A DNA stretch of 64,000 bases from Hypsibius dujardini. Taxonomy: Eukaryota > Tardigrada > Eutardigrada > Parachela > Hypsibiidae. Every line of letters begins with the position of its first letter. Positions within the stretch are counted from its first letter, which is position 1. The translations under genes and the position numbers were made by a program. The stretch is taken from NCBI GenBank assembly GCA_001579985.1, contig LRSR01009502.1, forward strand, positions 1-64,000. Reading direction: 5' to 3'. The notes beneath the pieces are model-generated. The model made no database searches, was not told where the DNA came from, and saw only the letters and a list, made by a program, of their open reading frames with translations. Below, in pieces: positions 18,306-31,900 of this stretch.

Positions 18306-20731
18306 CATTTTGTTCACAAGGGATTTCCACCACTCTCTAAAGCGAAATCTTGCACGTCCGTTAATTTTGTAGTGTGTGTCCACATTATGTGATGCTATTT
18401 CCATAAAAAAGAACACAAAAACGTGTGGAAACAATATTCTAAAAATAAAAATGTACTAAGTGGTGGTACATTAGTGGCGCTGCTAACGTTACCCTATGCC
18501 GTGTCAGTTGATTGATTTATTCAGCTACAGTCGTTTCTGGATCATTTCTGTCGTTGACAGGGACTATACAGTTAGTAGTCACAGAAGTGATGACAGTGGT
18601 AAAAGTTATCAAAACATAAAGTGGTTTTGCACCACACGCACGTCAGAAAGTTAGTCTTGTTACAAAGAGCCACGGAACCTTTGTATTTCTCTTTGGCTGC
18701 TACATTTTCAAAACAGTACTGAGACGGCGTTTTGAAAACGAAATGTCCTTCATTTTCAAAATGACCAGGGTAGGAACATCTACCTTTCCACACGTCCCGA
18801 AAACGCGGACTGCTGAACTGATTGTGCACAGACGATTGTAGCTTAAGGACTGCATTTTGATTCTGCAGCTCGCACTCAATATTGTCTCGAATTATCCAGT
18901 CCCATGTTTTGCGAACAAATGACTTCCAGATTCTGAATCCGTAAACATCCAGGGGTTGGCAAAGCGGCGTAGTTTTAGATGGTACCCTGACGATCTGCAC
19001 CTCTCGGCCTTCCGGTGTGGCTACGTCCAGCAGCGCTTGATTTCTATAAGTCAACCAAGAGTCTATCACCAGGGCTGTTCAATCACCCACGTTGGGGGGA
19101 ATAAACCTCATCCAACCAGACGTTTAAGTGTTTTTTCTTCATTTTGCCGGAACTGGATGCGGTCACAACTATATTTGGCGCCGTGAAGAGCTCTTGTAGA
19201 ATTTCAAGGCCAAATTTGTCGCCGGTAATTTTCTGCAGAACGATGGAGAGGGAGCCAACGGGCTTTTCAGTGGCCTCAAAGGTGACGATGATTTTGTAGG
19301 AATGAGACATTTTGGAAAGGTACTTGACGCACGCTTTTAATGTTTTCAAACCTAGAGCCCATAATGCTCAAGTAATTAAAATCAAAAAAATAAAATATAG
19401 TTCTTCCATGTTTTAAAGTAATTTTAATTACAAATGAATTATAAGTAAAGGATGTACGTACCACATGTGCTCAAGGTTGTCCGGTCTATAAAGGACAATC
19501 AGTCCTTTTACGTGTTCCACAAAATCTGCAGCAGCGATTTATCGGTCTGGTTCATTCTCCATCATCCTCCGGGTGACATATTTGGTGATTTTACGGTCCC
19601 CAATATTATCGATCTTCTTGCATTAGTTGACCCAGCCTTCAAACAGCCAAAATCCACTCAAATCCACTCTACCGTCAAAGCCGCATCGCGGGCCCGCTTC
19701 GTGAGATCAGCGTCGTGGATAATACCCGATTCAGCTTCGGCCTATAAAGAAATCAGTCAATCAAACGTTTTATTCTGTGTGTCAGTGTGATCATTTCCTT
19801 AATTAAATAGTTGGTCAGGAACTTCGGTAAATCAGTAAATCAAGCTATGGTTTAACCAACCTTATCGTAAGCGGCTTTTGAGATATCAATAATTCTTCGC
19901 ATTTTTCCACGCTGTGATTCAGGATCCAGCTGTTTAGCCCAGTAATACAGCATCGATTCATTTCGCACTTCTGGAAATTTTGACTGCACAGATAAAACCG
20001 ATAATCCATTCTTCATTCCTGATTTTCAGTACACCAGTTTCAATTTTGTATTGCAGATCAGCTGCATTATCCCATCCGGAACCACGAGCAAGATTTCCAT
20101 GATCGCACTGGGCTAGAAAACCTAATGGACGATGACTCAATGCCTGACTCTTCCTTCTGATCCATTAAGCAATCAAGCAGTAGCACATCTGCGTCCGATA
20201 CCGACACTGGCAAGCCGTTGTCATAAACCAGCTCCACATTCATACCATCCATTTTTGAGAAAGAAATAACAAGGAAAACAGACAAACAGACCGACACAAC
20301 GTCCAAACTTTTATATATAAATATATATCTCGCGATATTGTATGATATTTAATGCAAACAGCAGTGGTGTGATATCGTCATTTACTCAAGTAGTCTGGCC
20401 TTTTTTAACTGTAACATTTTATTAGAACAATCAAGCGCAGACTTTTATCGTTAACCTAGACCGTCATTGATCAATTAATCAACTGCATCATCACCAGCCT
20501 CCGGAACCGTTTAAATATAAATCAATCAACAGACGCGGTATGCGGTAAAATCGATAGCGCCCTCTATGTACCACCACGTACATTTTTATTTTTAGAAAAT
20601 TGTTTTAACATGTTTTTTGATTTTGTTTTTCTATGGAAATAACATCACATAATGTGGACACATAAAATTAACAGATGTGCAAGATTTCACCTTCGAAAGT
20701 AGTGGAATTCCTTTGTGAGACAAAACAATGC
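18306..20731 (-). mobile_element. DDE DNA transposon with long inverted repeats, pogo/Tigger-like
   Basis: About 2.4 kb bounded by inverted repeats of roughly 180-200 bp (18306-18500 and 20520-20731). Matching stretches include AATCTTGCAC, TGTCCACATTATGTGATG, TCTAAAAATAAAAATGTAC and GTGGTGGTACAT, each in opposite orientation at the two ends, with scattered differences. The coding strand is minus. A poly-purine divergence and missing bases in the arms show it is not recent. The exact outer ends and the target duplication are not clear, so boundaries are good to about 20 bases. Not retroviral: no reverse transcriptase or LTR was seen. Confidence 0.82.
18572..20252 (-). pseudogene. Decayed DDE_1-type transposase, spliced
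   Basis: Pieces on the minus strand read, in order: MDGMNVELVYDNGL start (ATG at 20252); an exon ending ...RRIIDISKAAYDK (about 19865-19983, with CAG acceptor and GTTGG donor) carrying SKFPEVRNESMLYYWAKQL; a DNA-binding segment with IIHDADLTKRARDAA, RKITKYVTRRM and DFVEHVKG (about 19500-19740); then the catalytic part 18572-19349 with FEATEKPVGSLSIVLQ, KKKHLNVWLDEV, LVIDSWLTYRN, the PSKTTPLCQPLDVYGF motif, LQSSVHNQFSSPRF and a C-terminal Cys/His cluster (CVWCKTTLCF...HCHHFCDY). This order is typical of DDE superfamily transposases of the pogo/Tigger type. In-frame stops around 19530-19680 and a short VEWI/GWILAV-like duplication indicate it no longer codes for a whole protein. Confidence 0.78.
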
Positions 20732-22995
20732 CTAAATTCAGCACGTGCGGCTAATCGTAATGTATATAATGTATATAATGGAGATTCCATTGCGAGTGTG
20801 CACCACTCGGCCCTAATCAGAACGAGAAGGGTCTCGCTCGATATCTGTGCCCGGTAACTCACACGACCTACCACGTCAAGTTTTTGTACGACTGCCGCGC
20901 GATCTGCTGCGCCGTCCAGGAGGAGGAACTCCTTGATTTCCTGCAGATGTACTGCTGTGAATAATTTCATTACAACATTCCAGCTAACTACTGTAGATCC
21001 CTGACAAAACCGTTAGAAAAGTCCAACAATGACAACACTACCGGCACTTCCCTGGAAAGCCCACCAAACAGAGCATTCACTGCATAGATGATCTTCTCAT
21101 TTTTGGATATAATAGCGCGATACTGCAAGCATCTCGGTGGCCATTAAAAGGCGACAACGACACAGGTGAAACCGCAACAATGGCGGCAGTCCCTCTTCGC
21201 ACAGCCAAATGTCCTATAACTGCCGGAGGTCTTCACTTGACACGGTCAAGCCCACCCAAGTCACCGTTTCGATGACCATCTTCCATTAGAGCAAAATGGA
21301 GCTCAGTTTGAAGAACACACAATGAAGATGCGCCGGTTGGAGGAAGTGTCCATTCCTGAAGATGAGCTGCTTAGTGAATGGACTCAGTATGGGAGATCAT
21401 GACATCGGGAGTAGCTTATGAACAGCTCGTTATCCTCTTTAGGATTGCCTGCATCCTCCAAATGAACGAACATCACCGGATCGGCAAATGGCCTTTCATT
21501 GTTTGAAGGCACTGTAGCAAGACGAAACAAGGCAAATTAACCAGTCTGCTTTGACTACTGACTACTCGTTTGAATTTACACACACCTATATAGTACATAT
21601 CCCATTTAATATTTAAAAAACCCTTCATCTGGGACGATATCAAGTACAATTGACGCTAACGCAAAACCCTGACGCAGGTAGTGTAACTTCTAGGGCTCAC
21701 CATATACAGCGATAACAGCAATCTTCGGAAGGTTGGAAAGGTGGAGCATCAGGATGTCATATCCATAACTACGTTCATAAATGGGTGAGATTGATATGCC
21801 TCTGTTGGAGTGAATTTTAATTCCCTCGCTGTTCTCTGATTATCTGGAACTTCGATGCATCCCCACTTGAATTGTCTGTCTGTGTGTTTAGCGGAGAATG
21901 GGCAACTGGGGCCACTGCCCTTACCAAGGTAATCGGAGGGGTTGCGGCTTGTGGGTGCCCCATAGCTTTTATTTCATATTCAGTAGGAATCCCCCCTCCT
22001 CCCGTGCAAGTGCCGTCTTCTGCGGAACGTTCATTACGCCTCTGGACTTGTACCTATCATGATAGTCAATCAAGCAATTCATCGAATGCCTACTCGCCAA
22101 ACCGTGCCATTTCCGCTGCATCTGCTTGGACGAGAATGTTCCCGGGAGATCTAACGGTAACTGGTTGATGGAGGTTAAATATCCCCCGTAGACCACTGAA
22201 ACTCATAGACCAATTACTTTTGCTACACCTCCACTTGCGCCGACGCCAATCCCCCGTAATAAATTGCTCGTAATAAATTGCAAAAATCTGCAACTGCAAG
22301 ATGTAAAGTAGGTAGTTTTTAACCCTTTCGTCTACCATGAGTTTTGGGCCGTGGTGGGTCGCATGAGTAAAAAAGTATTTATTGCTGCGCCCTTCTCCAT
22401 ACAAAGAAAATTTAACACGCAAGCTGCGCGCCAGGCGGCCAACCATGCGCGGATGCTCTGCGGAATCGATAGCGCATGCTAGAGAGACCTACAGTACAGT
22501 GAAGTGAGGAAAGCGTGTGAATGATTTAGAAAGCAGTACGTATAAAGCACATCCTACAAGGAACGTCGAATATTTTTTTCAGCATGGATATGACAAACTT
22601 ATTAGCATTCAGGGAGGCTTTATACTAATTTTACCCGAATCCCCCATCTGAATCGGCATTGAATTGTGGTCCAGCACGGTCTGGCACGGTGAGTTTACCC
22701 GGGAGAAACGGGCCAAATTGTGTGATCGTGTGAGGAGCCCCCTTGACCCTTTTAACGACGTGGCGACATTACCGGACTGACCAAGTTAAAGCCACTTTAG
22801 GCCGCGCCAGCTGTTTGGCTATAACTCGGTCAGTCAAGGCCTGTGGCCACCGGGTGAAAAGTGACTAGTTCGCATTCGGGTCGCTACCCGTTCTTTCCAC
22901 TCCCGAGTTATGCCCTTGCTATTGGCCCCATCTGCCTGGAATTATTGAATGCCATCTGACCGGGTTAAATTGTTGCAGAGTTTGGCCAGTAGAAG
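20732..22995. other. Region between transposon and MASK, nothing assigned
   Basis: Contains one exon-like minus-strand stretch (about 20873-20963), short unrelated open frames, and at 22777-22850 a copy of a dispersed repeat also found in a MASK intron. It probably includes the MASK promoter and 5' UTR; a TTGCAG acceptor at 22973-22978 lies just before the MASK start. Confidence 0.5.
22777..22850. repeat. Dispersed repeat copy A
   Basis: CTGACCAAGTTAAAGCCA followed about 30 bases later by TTTGGCTATAACTCGGT. The same two blocks, with few changes and the same spacing, recur at 26577-26650. Probably an old transposon-derived fragment. Confidence 0.55.
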
Positions 22996-25900
22996 ATGTC
23001 AGCTAAGGGAAAGGTGGCAAGGAATAAAAACGGTTCGCGTAGTAAGTTGCGACTGCGGTGGGGGTGCTGTCGATTGATTGGCTGATTAAGTCGGTCATTT
23101 CTATTGATTGCGTGGTCCTTGTTGTTGCTTGCTTGTGCGGTTGATTGATTAATTTTGCAATTTTGACCCATTTTCTGGTTTTTATTTCTACTGTCAGTCG
23201 GGACACATAATACAAGATGTCTTGCATTTTAATTATTGAAAATGTTTAACTTGTCCCTTTACGAGTTTTGTTAATTTACCAGAGAAAAGTGTAGATTGAT
23301 TGGTTTATTGACTGACTTGACGGTTAATTGATTGCCTTGATTGATATGCTAGGTTGATTGCAATGTTGCTTCGATTGATTGATGGATTGATTTACCTTAA
23401 CTCGTTCAAGTATGTTTACGGTGTTTGCTGTATTTTTAGGTGCCCGCCACGGACGAGAAAGCGATGTAAGGGCATTGTTATTGATGGCTTGAGTGTTTGG
23501 AATTTCGGCAGACAAATTGGAAGAGATATTTTGATGTTGACTTGACAGCACGTCTGTTCGTCATTGACGTCTCCCCCCACTGCTGGCTCTTCCTTCAAGG
23601 CGTGCGGTCATAATCTGGCCGGTGCCGCGAGCAGCTGTGGGCCACCGGGCGACGGTAAGCCTCTCGACCTGACCCAACTCTCCTCCGAACAACGCTCCAA
23701 GCTGGAGAGCTTCCTTAAGACTAGCGGTAAGTACAACAATTATTCTTTTTCTGCGTAAAAGTGCTTCTTAATTGTTATCCCTACTTCTGGGCTTTCCTAA
23801 CTTGTTCTGTGTTTGTATAACTAACTTATATTAAAGTGTAAAGGACCCAATCACCGATCGGACGTTTTGCCATTAGATTTTGCAATTATGAAAAGAGATC
23901 AGTTAGATCTCTTCCAGATTTGTGGTGCAAATTAATTATTTTGCTCATACAATGTTTTGGGGTATTTTGAATCTTTTCCGAGGTCACTAGTCAAATTAAA
24001 ATTAAGTCACAGCTCGTACTTCGTCTGATTTTACTTTTAATTTAGCCGTCCGAACACACATTTCGTCGCTTTTCTCCGAACATTAAGGTCCTGTCAGATT
24101 CCTCATTCAACATTATTCTCTTTCAAATATATTTTCACTCTTTTCTCTTTTTCTTGTTTGGTATTTCAATTTTTATTTATCTTACTATTTTTTGAGAATG
24201 AACAATATGATATTGAACATGTTTAAATACAGTGTAAGTCCTGAGATTCGAACGACGTCACAGTATCGTTTCTACTTTACTCTCTCAAACTCTAAACTAG
24301 CAACGCCCGGCTCTGAGCAAACGGTTCAATAGAAATAAACTCACGTGAGCGTTCGAACCTCAGAACTTGGACTGTATTGTTATCGTTTTGTGGCAATGTC
24401 GGTTTTAAGTGTATCTGTCCCTTCGTGTAAGGTGCTTTTATTTTCTCTTGCCGTGGGATCCAGGGTTTGGACCATTGCCAAAAGCTGGACAAACATTGGA
24501 CGCCGCGACGATGCGAAAACTGGCGCACCATATGCGCGCCGCCGCGGCTCTGCCCAGCAAATCGTCCATCCGAAACTGGGCCGACACCGAAAAGTACGTA
24601 GGCTTCTCTGCTGCAGCTGATTGGTTGATTAGCAAACTGATCTAGACGGCAAAACAACTGCTTCTCACACGAGGCCAGATATTGTCTTCAATTTTCATAT
24701 TCATTCAGTGCCTGAGCGTTCTAACTGGCTGATGTTTGTGTTTCGTACAGGAACCCGAAGGACGGCCTGGTTCGCCAAGCCGTCAGCAGCAGCAAGCGGG
24801 ATGACGTGAAGAACCTCCTGGAGGAGGGCGGTGATGTTGATGAAGTGGAACCGAAAACCCTGTGTACCCCCCTGATGCTCGCCGTCAGGGACGGCTCCAA
24901 GGAGATTGTCCAAATCCTCCTGGACTATGACGCCGATGTGACACGTCGTGATAAGGACGGTAAGTGTCCAACGTCTCACCTGCTTCATTCACTCATTGAT
25001 AGATATATTTTTCGCTCTTTCATATTTTGCTTGGATTGATTGATTGACTATTGTACCTCAGATGTTATTGGTCGTTGTACGATATCAAAAACAATTCTAA
25101 CAATTTTGACATACTCTTTTAATATATTTCTGAGAAAAGATGAACAAACAAATGTTTTTAATTAAAATATGAAGATACATTTTATTATTTGCATTAAAAC
25201 TTAGTGGAGAAGATGTATAATGTGATGGACATTTTAATTAATATATCTATAATGTATTGTGTTTTTAGGGAGAACTGCCATTATGGAAGCGTGTGCTGCC
25301 GGACGCGACGACCTGGTCCAGCTGCTGATTGACCACGGCAGCTGCGTCGCGGACACTGACAACTCCAACTGGAACTCCCTTACGCATTGCGCCGCCAACG
25401 GACACGTCCGGTCCGCCAATGTCGTCATGCGCCATCTCAAGTACGATAAGGACAGCCAGGAGAAGCTGAAGGAGATCGTCAAGAAGGAGGATAAGATTAA
25501 AAAGAAAGACCCTAAGGCCGCCAGCACTGCCAAGGTCGTCTCGCCTGATCTGGATGACTATGACGACGCTGAGTGTCCGGCCGAGTCTGCCCTCGCCACC
25601 GCTGCCCATAAAGGTAATACCGAACGCTTAGATAGACAGGAGTTGACGGGGACAGGCGAGCATCCAGGCAGGCAAGCAGACACACGGACAGATAAGCACT
25701 GAGACAGATAGCCAGATAGTAACACAGGCAGGCAGGCAAGCAAGCAAGCAGGCGGACAGACAGATAGTAACACAAACGGACAAGCAGAAAGATTGCTGAT
25801 GTTTGTATTATTGTTTCAGGACAATTCGAATTTGTGAAGTTCTACCTTTCGCATAAAGACCAATTCCACGTTACGGAAACCGAGCTCCAGGCTGCTTGCA

Positions 25901-28900
25901 GCAAAGCCTGCTACTCCAAACGTCTTGATCTTCTCCGTTTCCTCATCGAAGGTATTAGCCATTCCCTTTCTTTGATCCTTTTGCCGGAATCTATGAAGAC
26001 ATTCTTTTTTCACCTTCCAAGAACATGGAGCGAAAGTTAACCCTGAGTCGCCGATCGCAGAAACCCCGCTCTGCTCGGCCTCAGCGTCCGGGGATCTGGA
26101 CATGGTGCGATACCTCCTCCAACGGGGAGCCCGTGTGAACGACTATGACGGGAACGGATTCAGTCCGCTGATGCGTGCTTGCAACGAAGGCCATGCGGCC
26201 ATAATCCCGGTGTTATTGCAACACGGTAAGTTCCGTCCTTTTCTCTTTCCTTTCGACACAAAGACAAATAAATGACTAATTGACTGACTGGTAGACAGAC
26301 AAACAAACTGACAGACACGTTCACACAGACAAACAGACAGGCAGACGTATGGCTAGAGAGACAGATATACTGGAAAATAGACAGATACATATAGTTCGAT
26401 ATAAAGACTGATTTGCTGTGATTGAATCATTTAGGAGCAAATGTCAACGCTCAAAACAGTCAGTATGAAAACTGGACCCCCTTGTGGTAAGTCTGAATTC
26501 TTTCCGTGAACTATTGAGAGCCTTGTTCTACCAATCAGCGGTGCCTTTTTGCGTCACACAAGGACTGCATGCTTGTCTGACCAAGTTAGAGCCATCATGC
26601 TTGCACAAGCGATTTTGGCCCAACTCGGTTAATTAAGGGTTTTGTCTGGACTTGTGGTTCGTAACTTTTCAATTCTCTTGTCCACCCTTTAGCTTCGCCA
26701 TCCTTAAGAGCAACATGGAAATTGTGCAAAGTCTGGTGACTGCTCACGCAAACGTGAACCTCGGCGGCACGGCCCCCCTCCTGCTGGCGGTCAGCTTCAA
26801 CAATATGCAGATTGTCGAGTACCTCTTGGCTCATGGTAAACATTTCCTACCATGTCTCCACTGATTGACGCCTAGATAGCGAAGCTTTTGAGCTTTGTGG
26901 TCAGGCAGGCAAGCAAACACTGATCATGCACACAAATAGACAGACAGACAAACAGGCAAAGCAAATCGTTGGGCTGCGATCAACGAAGCGAGTCAAGACC
27001 AACCTGCCGACAAGACTACAGCATTAGATAGATTCTCGGAGACCTTAGGAGGGGATGCTTTAGCGGCAAAGTAGATTGCTGTGGAGCAGACTCTAATGGA
27101 GCGAATCTGATGAATTCCTTGGCTGTCTGTCGTAGGATCAAATCCCACCCAGAAATCTCAACACGGAGATGCCGCCATCAACTTCGCGGCCGATGTGGGC
27201 AACCTTGAGTGGGTCAAGCGCTTCCACACACTCGGCTGTGATGTGGTACGTTCTCTAGTTACCTGGAAAGTTGTGTCTAGTGGGGATGAGTAATCGGTAA
27301 TCGATTGATTGATTGATTAATGCCTGTAACTAATGTTTCTTCGAGCAATGTGAGGTTAATCGATTGATTGTTCGCAATTTGTGCTTACTGTGGCTGCTTT
27401 AGGACTGTGTCGGTGACAAGGGCCAGACACCATTGATGAAGGCAGCCAAGAAAGGATCCCTGGAGGTGGTGGAGTATCTCCTCGACAACGGCGCCTCCAT
27501 CAACCGTGTTTCCTTGTCCAACGACAGCTCAGCGTTGTCGCAAGCTTGTAGCAAGGGCTGGATCAAGATTATTGAGTTCCTTCTGGAACGCGGAGCCAAT
27601 CGACACATCAAACTGAAGGACGGAGTCACCCCGCTGTTAGAGGCGGTCAAGTCCGGCAACGCCGAAGCCGCAGACTTGGTTCTCTACTATCAGCCGAAGA
27701 ACGCCGAGTTTCGCGAAAGCAGTGGCGGCCATCGTGGCCATGTAAGTCATCTGTTTGTTTGTCTGCCTGAGTGCCTTTCTCTGCGTGACGGTTTACCAGT
27801 CTGTCTGGTTGCTTTCCTTTCTTGTCCCTTGGACTGACTAATCAGGATTACTTTTATCCCTTTGTAGACCTGTGACCATCTTGGCGATGTGGGAAGCCAC
27901 ATCAAAGCCGCAATGACTCCAATGAAGGAATTCTACTTGAACATGAACTACAGCTGCAAGCACTGCGACGGCCACCACGGAGAACCGGCGCGTACCACAT
28001 CAGAACACAGTTCTGACGACGAGGAGATTGACGAAGAGGACGGCGAGGACGGTGACGAAGATGAAGACAGCGAAGATCACATCGGATGCGAGGATGATGA
28101 GGAGGAGGAGGACCCGGAGGAGTGTGAGAGTGGTGAAGAAGAAGAGGAGCTGGATGATCCCAACTACACTTCCGACGAGGATGAGAGCGGAGACGATGAA
28201 CAGGACAAGAAAGGTATGTGGTCTTCCTGCATGTCTACCTAACCGTGGAAGACTCTGCTTGTCTGTCTGTCTGTCTGCTTGCCTTCTGTCGGCTTTACAC
28301 CTCTACGTATAGTTGTTATATTTCCGATGACTTTCCAGACTTCATTGCTGATTCGGAGAACTTTGAGCTGCCGGAAATCTACCCGGACGATCTGGAGAAG
28401 CTGGGCTTCTCTGCCACGGATTCGTACTCAGTGAAGGAGGGTCTCGATGCCGACATTGACTTTATCCGCACGCAGCTGAGCCACTTCCAGCCGCAATCGT
28501 TTGAGTTTCGCATCCTCAACGCAATGCTTCGCAAAGCAGAACAGCTCCAAGTAAGGCGACAACTTCCTATTGTGACCGGATTCAACATGTTAACGAACCT
28601 CCTTCAGAAATCGCTTCCGCATCACACGCCTGAGGAGCTCCGACGACGCTTCAGTGAAGAAATTTCACGCTGGCAAACTGAACTGCAGTCTAACGCCAAT
28701 GTCGATGACTTGATGGACAAACTGGTCACCGAACCAGCTGGTAAGGAGTTTCACTTTTTTATCTGCATCTGTCTTTTTAAGTTTTCTCTTCATTTTTTTT
28801 CTGTCTGCCTATCTGTCTGACGGGGTATGTCTGTCTGTTTCTTTTCACTTAGCTGCATGTTTGCCTGTCCCTGTCTGTCGGTCTGTCTGGGTGTCTAGCT

Positions 28901-31900
28901 GTTTATAAGTTTGTCTGTTTAGGTTTTTCTGCTTGTCTGCCTGTCGGCCGTTGTTTTCTGTCTCTTCCTGCATGTCTGTCTGCCTTTCCAAATTCTGTCT
29001 GAATTTGTCATTTTCGATCTGCAAGCCTGATCATTCTGTGTGCATGTTTGTCATCTCTCCTGTTCTACTTGTATACCCTGGTTCAATCAATTTTAACCAC
29101 AGACGATGAAACTCTGGAAGGCGACGAGCCCGGTCTGGCGGACATTGCGGCCTTCCTGCAAGCAAACCCGACAGTGCTAGACTACCCTTCGCTGCTGATG
29201 CAGAGAACGGATGTCTATCCCGGTGGTGAACCCGCGGCCGGTTCAGTCGACTCCGCCACCGCCGTCTCTCTCAACAAAGACGGAAAACCCGGTTTGACAC
29301 TCAGCCCGGACGGAAAGTACATCATCATGACCAACAGCGGCAACAGCAACTTCCAAGCTCCCCTCAACGAGTTTGAGTTCCTGCGCTCCATCGCCGCCGC
29401 CGCTGACGCCAATGCAGCCAGCGGTGGGAGTCTGGTCAACGGCATCGAGCACCTCCCGGAAGAGCTGGCCAAAGTGATGGCGGACGCGCGTAAACACGGC
29501 GTCTTCAACATGGAATCCTTTAGCAATTTTTTCCAGGGCGCCCGGGAGGATCCTCAGTTTCTCGAGGACTACCGCAACGCGATCCGCGTGCCGGCGAGCT
29601 TTAACTTCTCCTCCAGCACGCCGCCGGCTTCGCTGGCGCCGATTCCAACGGTCGGAGTCTATGGAGCAGCACCGCCTGCTGCTGCGAGGAAGCCGTCTTC
29701 CGCGGCCGCTGGCGCAAAGGCCGATGTCATGCCGAAGCTGGAGTCACGGCGTCGTAAGTGGAATTAAATGTTATAGATATCCGTCTGCAAGCTTGACTGT
29801 AGGCAGGCTATGTCCATGGGGCTTGATTGTTCTAGCAGCAGAAAAGGCAGACCCAGACAGACAGACAGACAGACAGACAGACAGGTAAATAGAAGGACAG
29901 ACAAGAAGATGGACAGACAGGTCGACAGATATATGGAGACATGAAGATGCTCAGAAAAATCGGCCGATAGACAACCATGTTGGCAGTCAGATAGGTGGCT
30001 TTTGTGATGTGATGTGCAATGTGCTTGTGATGTGATTGTGAACTGTGGCTTGCGTGTGTGTTTTCCAGCTTCTAGCAAGAGACAACCAGTGATGGTTGAA
30101 TCTGCTGTCGCACCCTCCTTACCCGCTGAATTTTACCCTCCCACTCTTAACCGGTGTGAAGCATGTGCATATTGTCTGAACGGTGGAATTTGCTGTGTAC
30201 AACCACCGGCTGCTACTGCTAGTAAGAGGGCATTGATGGCCCCCACACAGTGTCTGTCTGAATCGTGCATAAATTTACCTCTCCCCTTCCGCTTAGACGA
30301 CAAAGTCAAGGCGCCTCGAACTCCCGAACCCACCCCGGACGACACATCGGAGGAGGGCTTCGAGGGCAGCGACGATGTTCCGAGTCTGGAGGTCAAACCA
30401 CCGATATTCAAACCGGAGGGACGCTCTGCCAAGAAAACTATCCGTAGCACACGCGATGTCGCGACCAATGTCACCAATTCGGCCGCACCGCCAGCCAAGA
30501 AGCCGGCACTGGTGGACGTGGATCAACAGCAGGAGAGCGACTCCTCTACTGCCTTGATCCATGCTGCGATCCGTGGAAATGCCAAGATGATTGCGACTCT
30601 GTGCGATGCTGGCGCGAAGCCCAATCATAAAGACAAGAAGGGTAGGTGTCCCACTTGCCATTCTTTGGCTGACTTACAGACAATCAGACAGATAGACAGA
30701 CAGACAGTGAGAATTCTCCTCGTGGTTATAGGTTGGACAGCTCTCGGCTACGCCGTGGAACGAGGATACAAAGAAGCCGTGAAGGAGCTTTGCGAGCATG
30801 GCGCCGAGTTGGACGTTGTGATGGACACCAATCAGGCCAAGCGCGATTCCTCCCTCACCATCGCTTGCTATAACGGTAGGGCCGAGATTGTCCGTATCCT
30901 GCTGGACTTCAAGGCATCCACCAAAGACTACACCGGTCTGATTGAACATCGCAACTCAAACGACTACACTCCCCTCTGCGTTGCCTGTCTCAATGGACAT
31001 CATCGCGTCGCGCAGATGCTAATCCAACGGGGTGCCGACATCAACGCCAGGTAAAGCCGAGATAAAATACTTCTGTCGAATTAATGGGAAATAATCGACA
31101 GTAACGCTCCCTAGCGTCGATGCTAGTAAGCCACGCCTTTTCATTTCTAGGGGAAGGGCGCTCGCCCCTCCCACTCAGCTGTTTTGAATTTTAACTTGAA
31201 ATTTTTTGTGGAAATCCACCACCATCTGCCGTTTTCAAACTTTTCTCGTTCGATTCGAATGTTTTCTAATTTTAAAATCTAAAATGGGTCAGTGCGAATT
31301 TGAGCTGTCATCGTTCGAGGAGTTTTTCACCCGTGTCGGATGCCTGGACGTGATTGATCGACTCCAGCAGATTGAGGAGCCCGACGCCAACGGGAAGACC
31401 GTCTATTCCGCGCGGATGACCGAGATGCGCGCCTTTGTCCTGCGCGAATTCCACCATCACCCCAATGGCGACGGGGTCTTCCTCAGCAATCTCCATCGAT
31501 TCCTGCGCACCCTCCACAGCCTCGATCTTCGCACCGCGCTGTGGGATGACATTTTCGCCTTTATGGCCTCTCTCGACCGTTTCTTCCTCGAACAGGAACA
31601 CTTCCAACTGCTGGAACGGAAAGCCAAACTGGAGAGCCAGGTTAAGGCCGGCGCTGCCCCGAGAAAGACTGCCTCGCTGACTGAGGGGGGCCTCCAACGC
31701 TCCATTGAGGTCTCCCTCGCCTGCTCCGCTCGGAGCGAGGCGACGGAGGATTCTTCAAGGTGCAAAGAGGAGGAGCGGGAGGATGCTGAATCATTTTATG
31801 GCTCGGAGATGGAGGAGGAGGATGCTGGGAAAGTTTCGGGAGATGCGGGGCAGACGTCGGAGGAGACTTTTCGAGCACCACCTGCACCTCCACATGCACC

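Noticed and set aside
24345-24620. Plus-strand frame overlapping MASK exon 4
   Set aside because: It runs through a MITE end and the intron and is out of frame with the exon that completes the MASK model.
28028-28312. Arg/Met-rich frame
   Set aside because: It is the shifted reading of the acidic GAT/GAG-rich exon of MASK.
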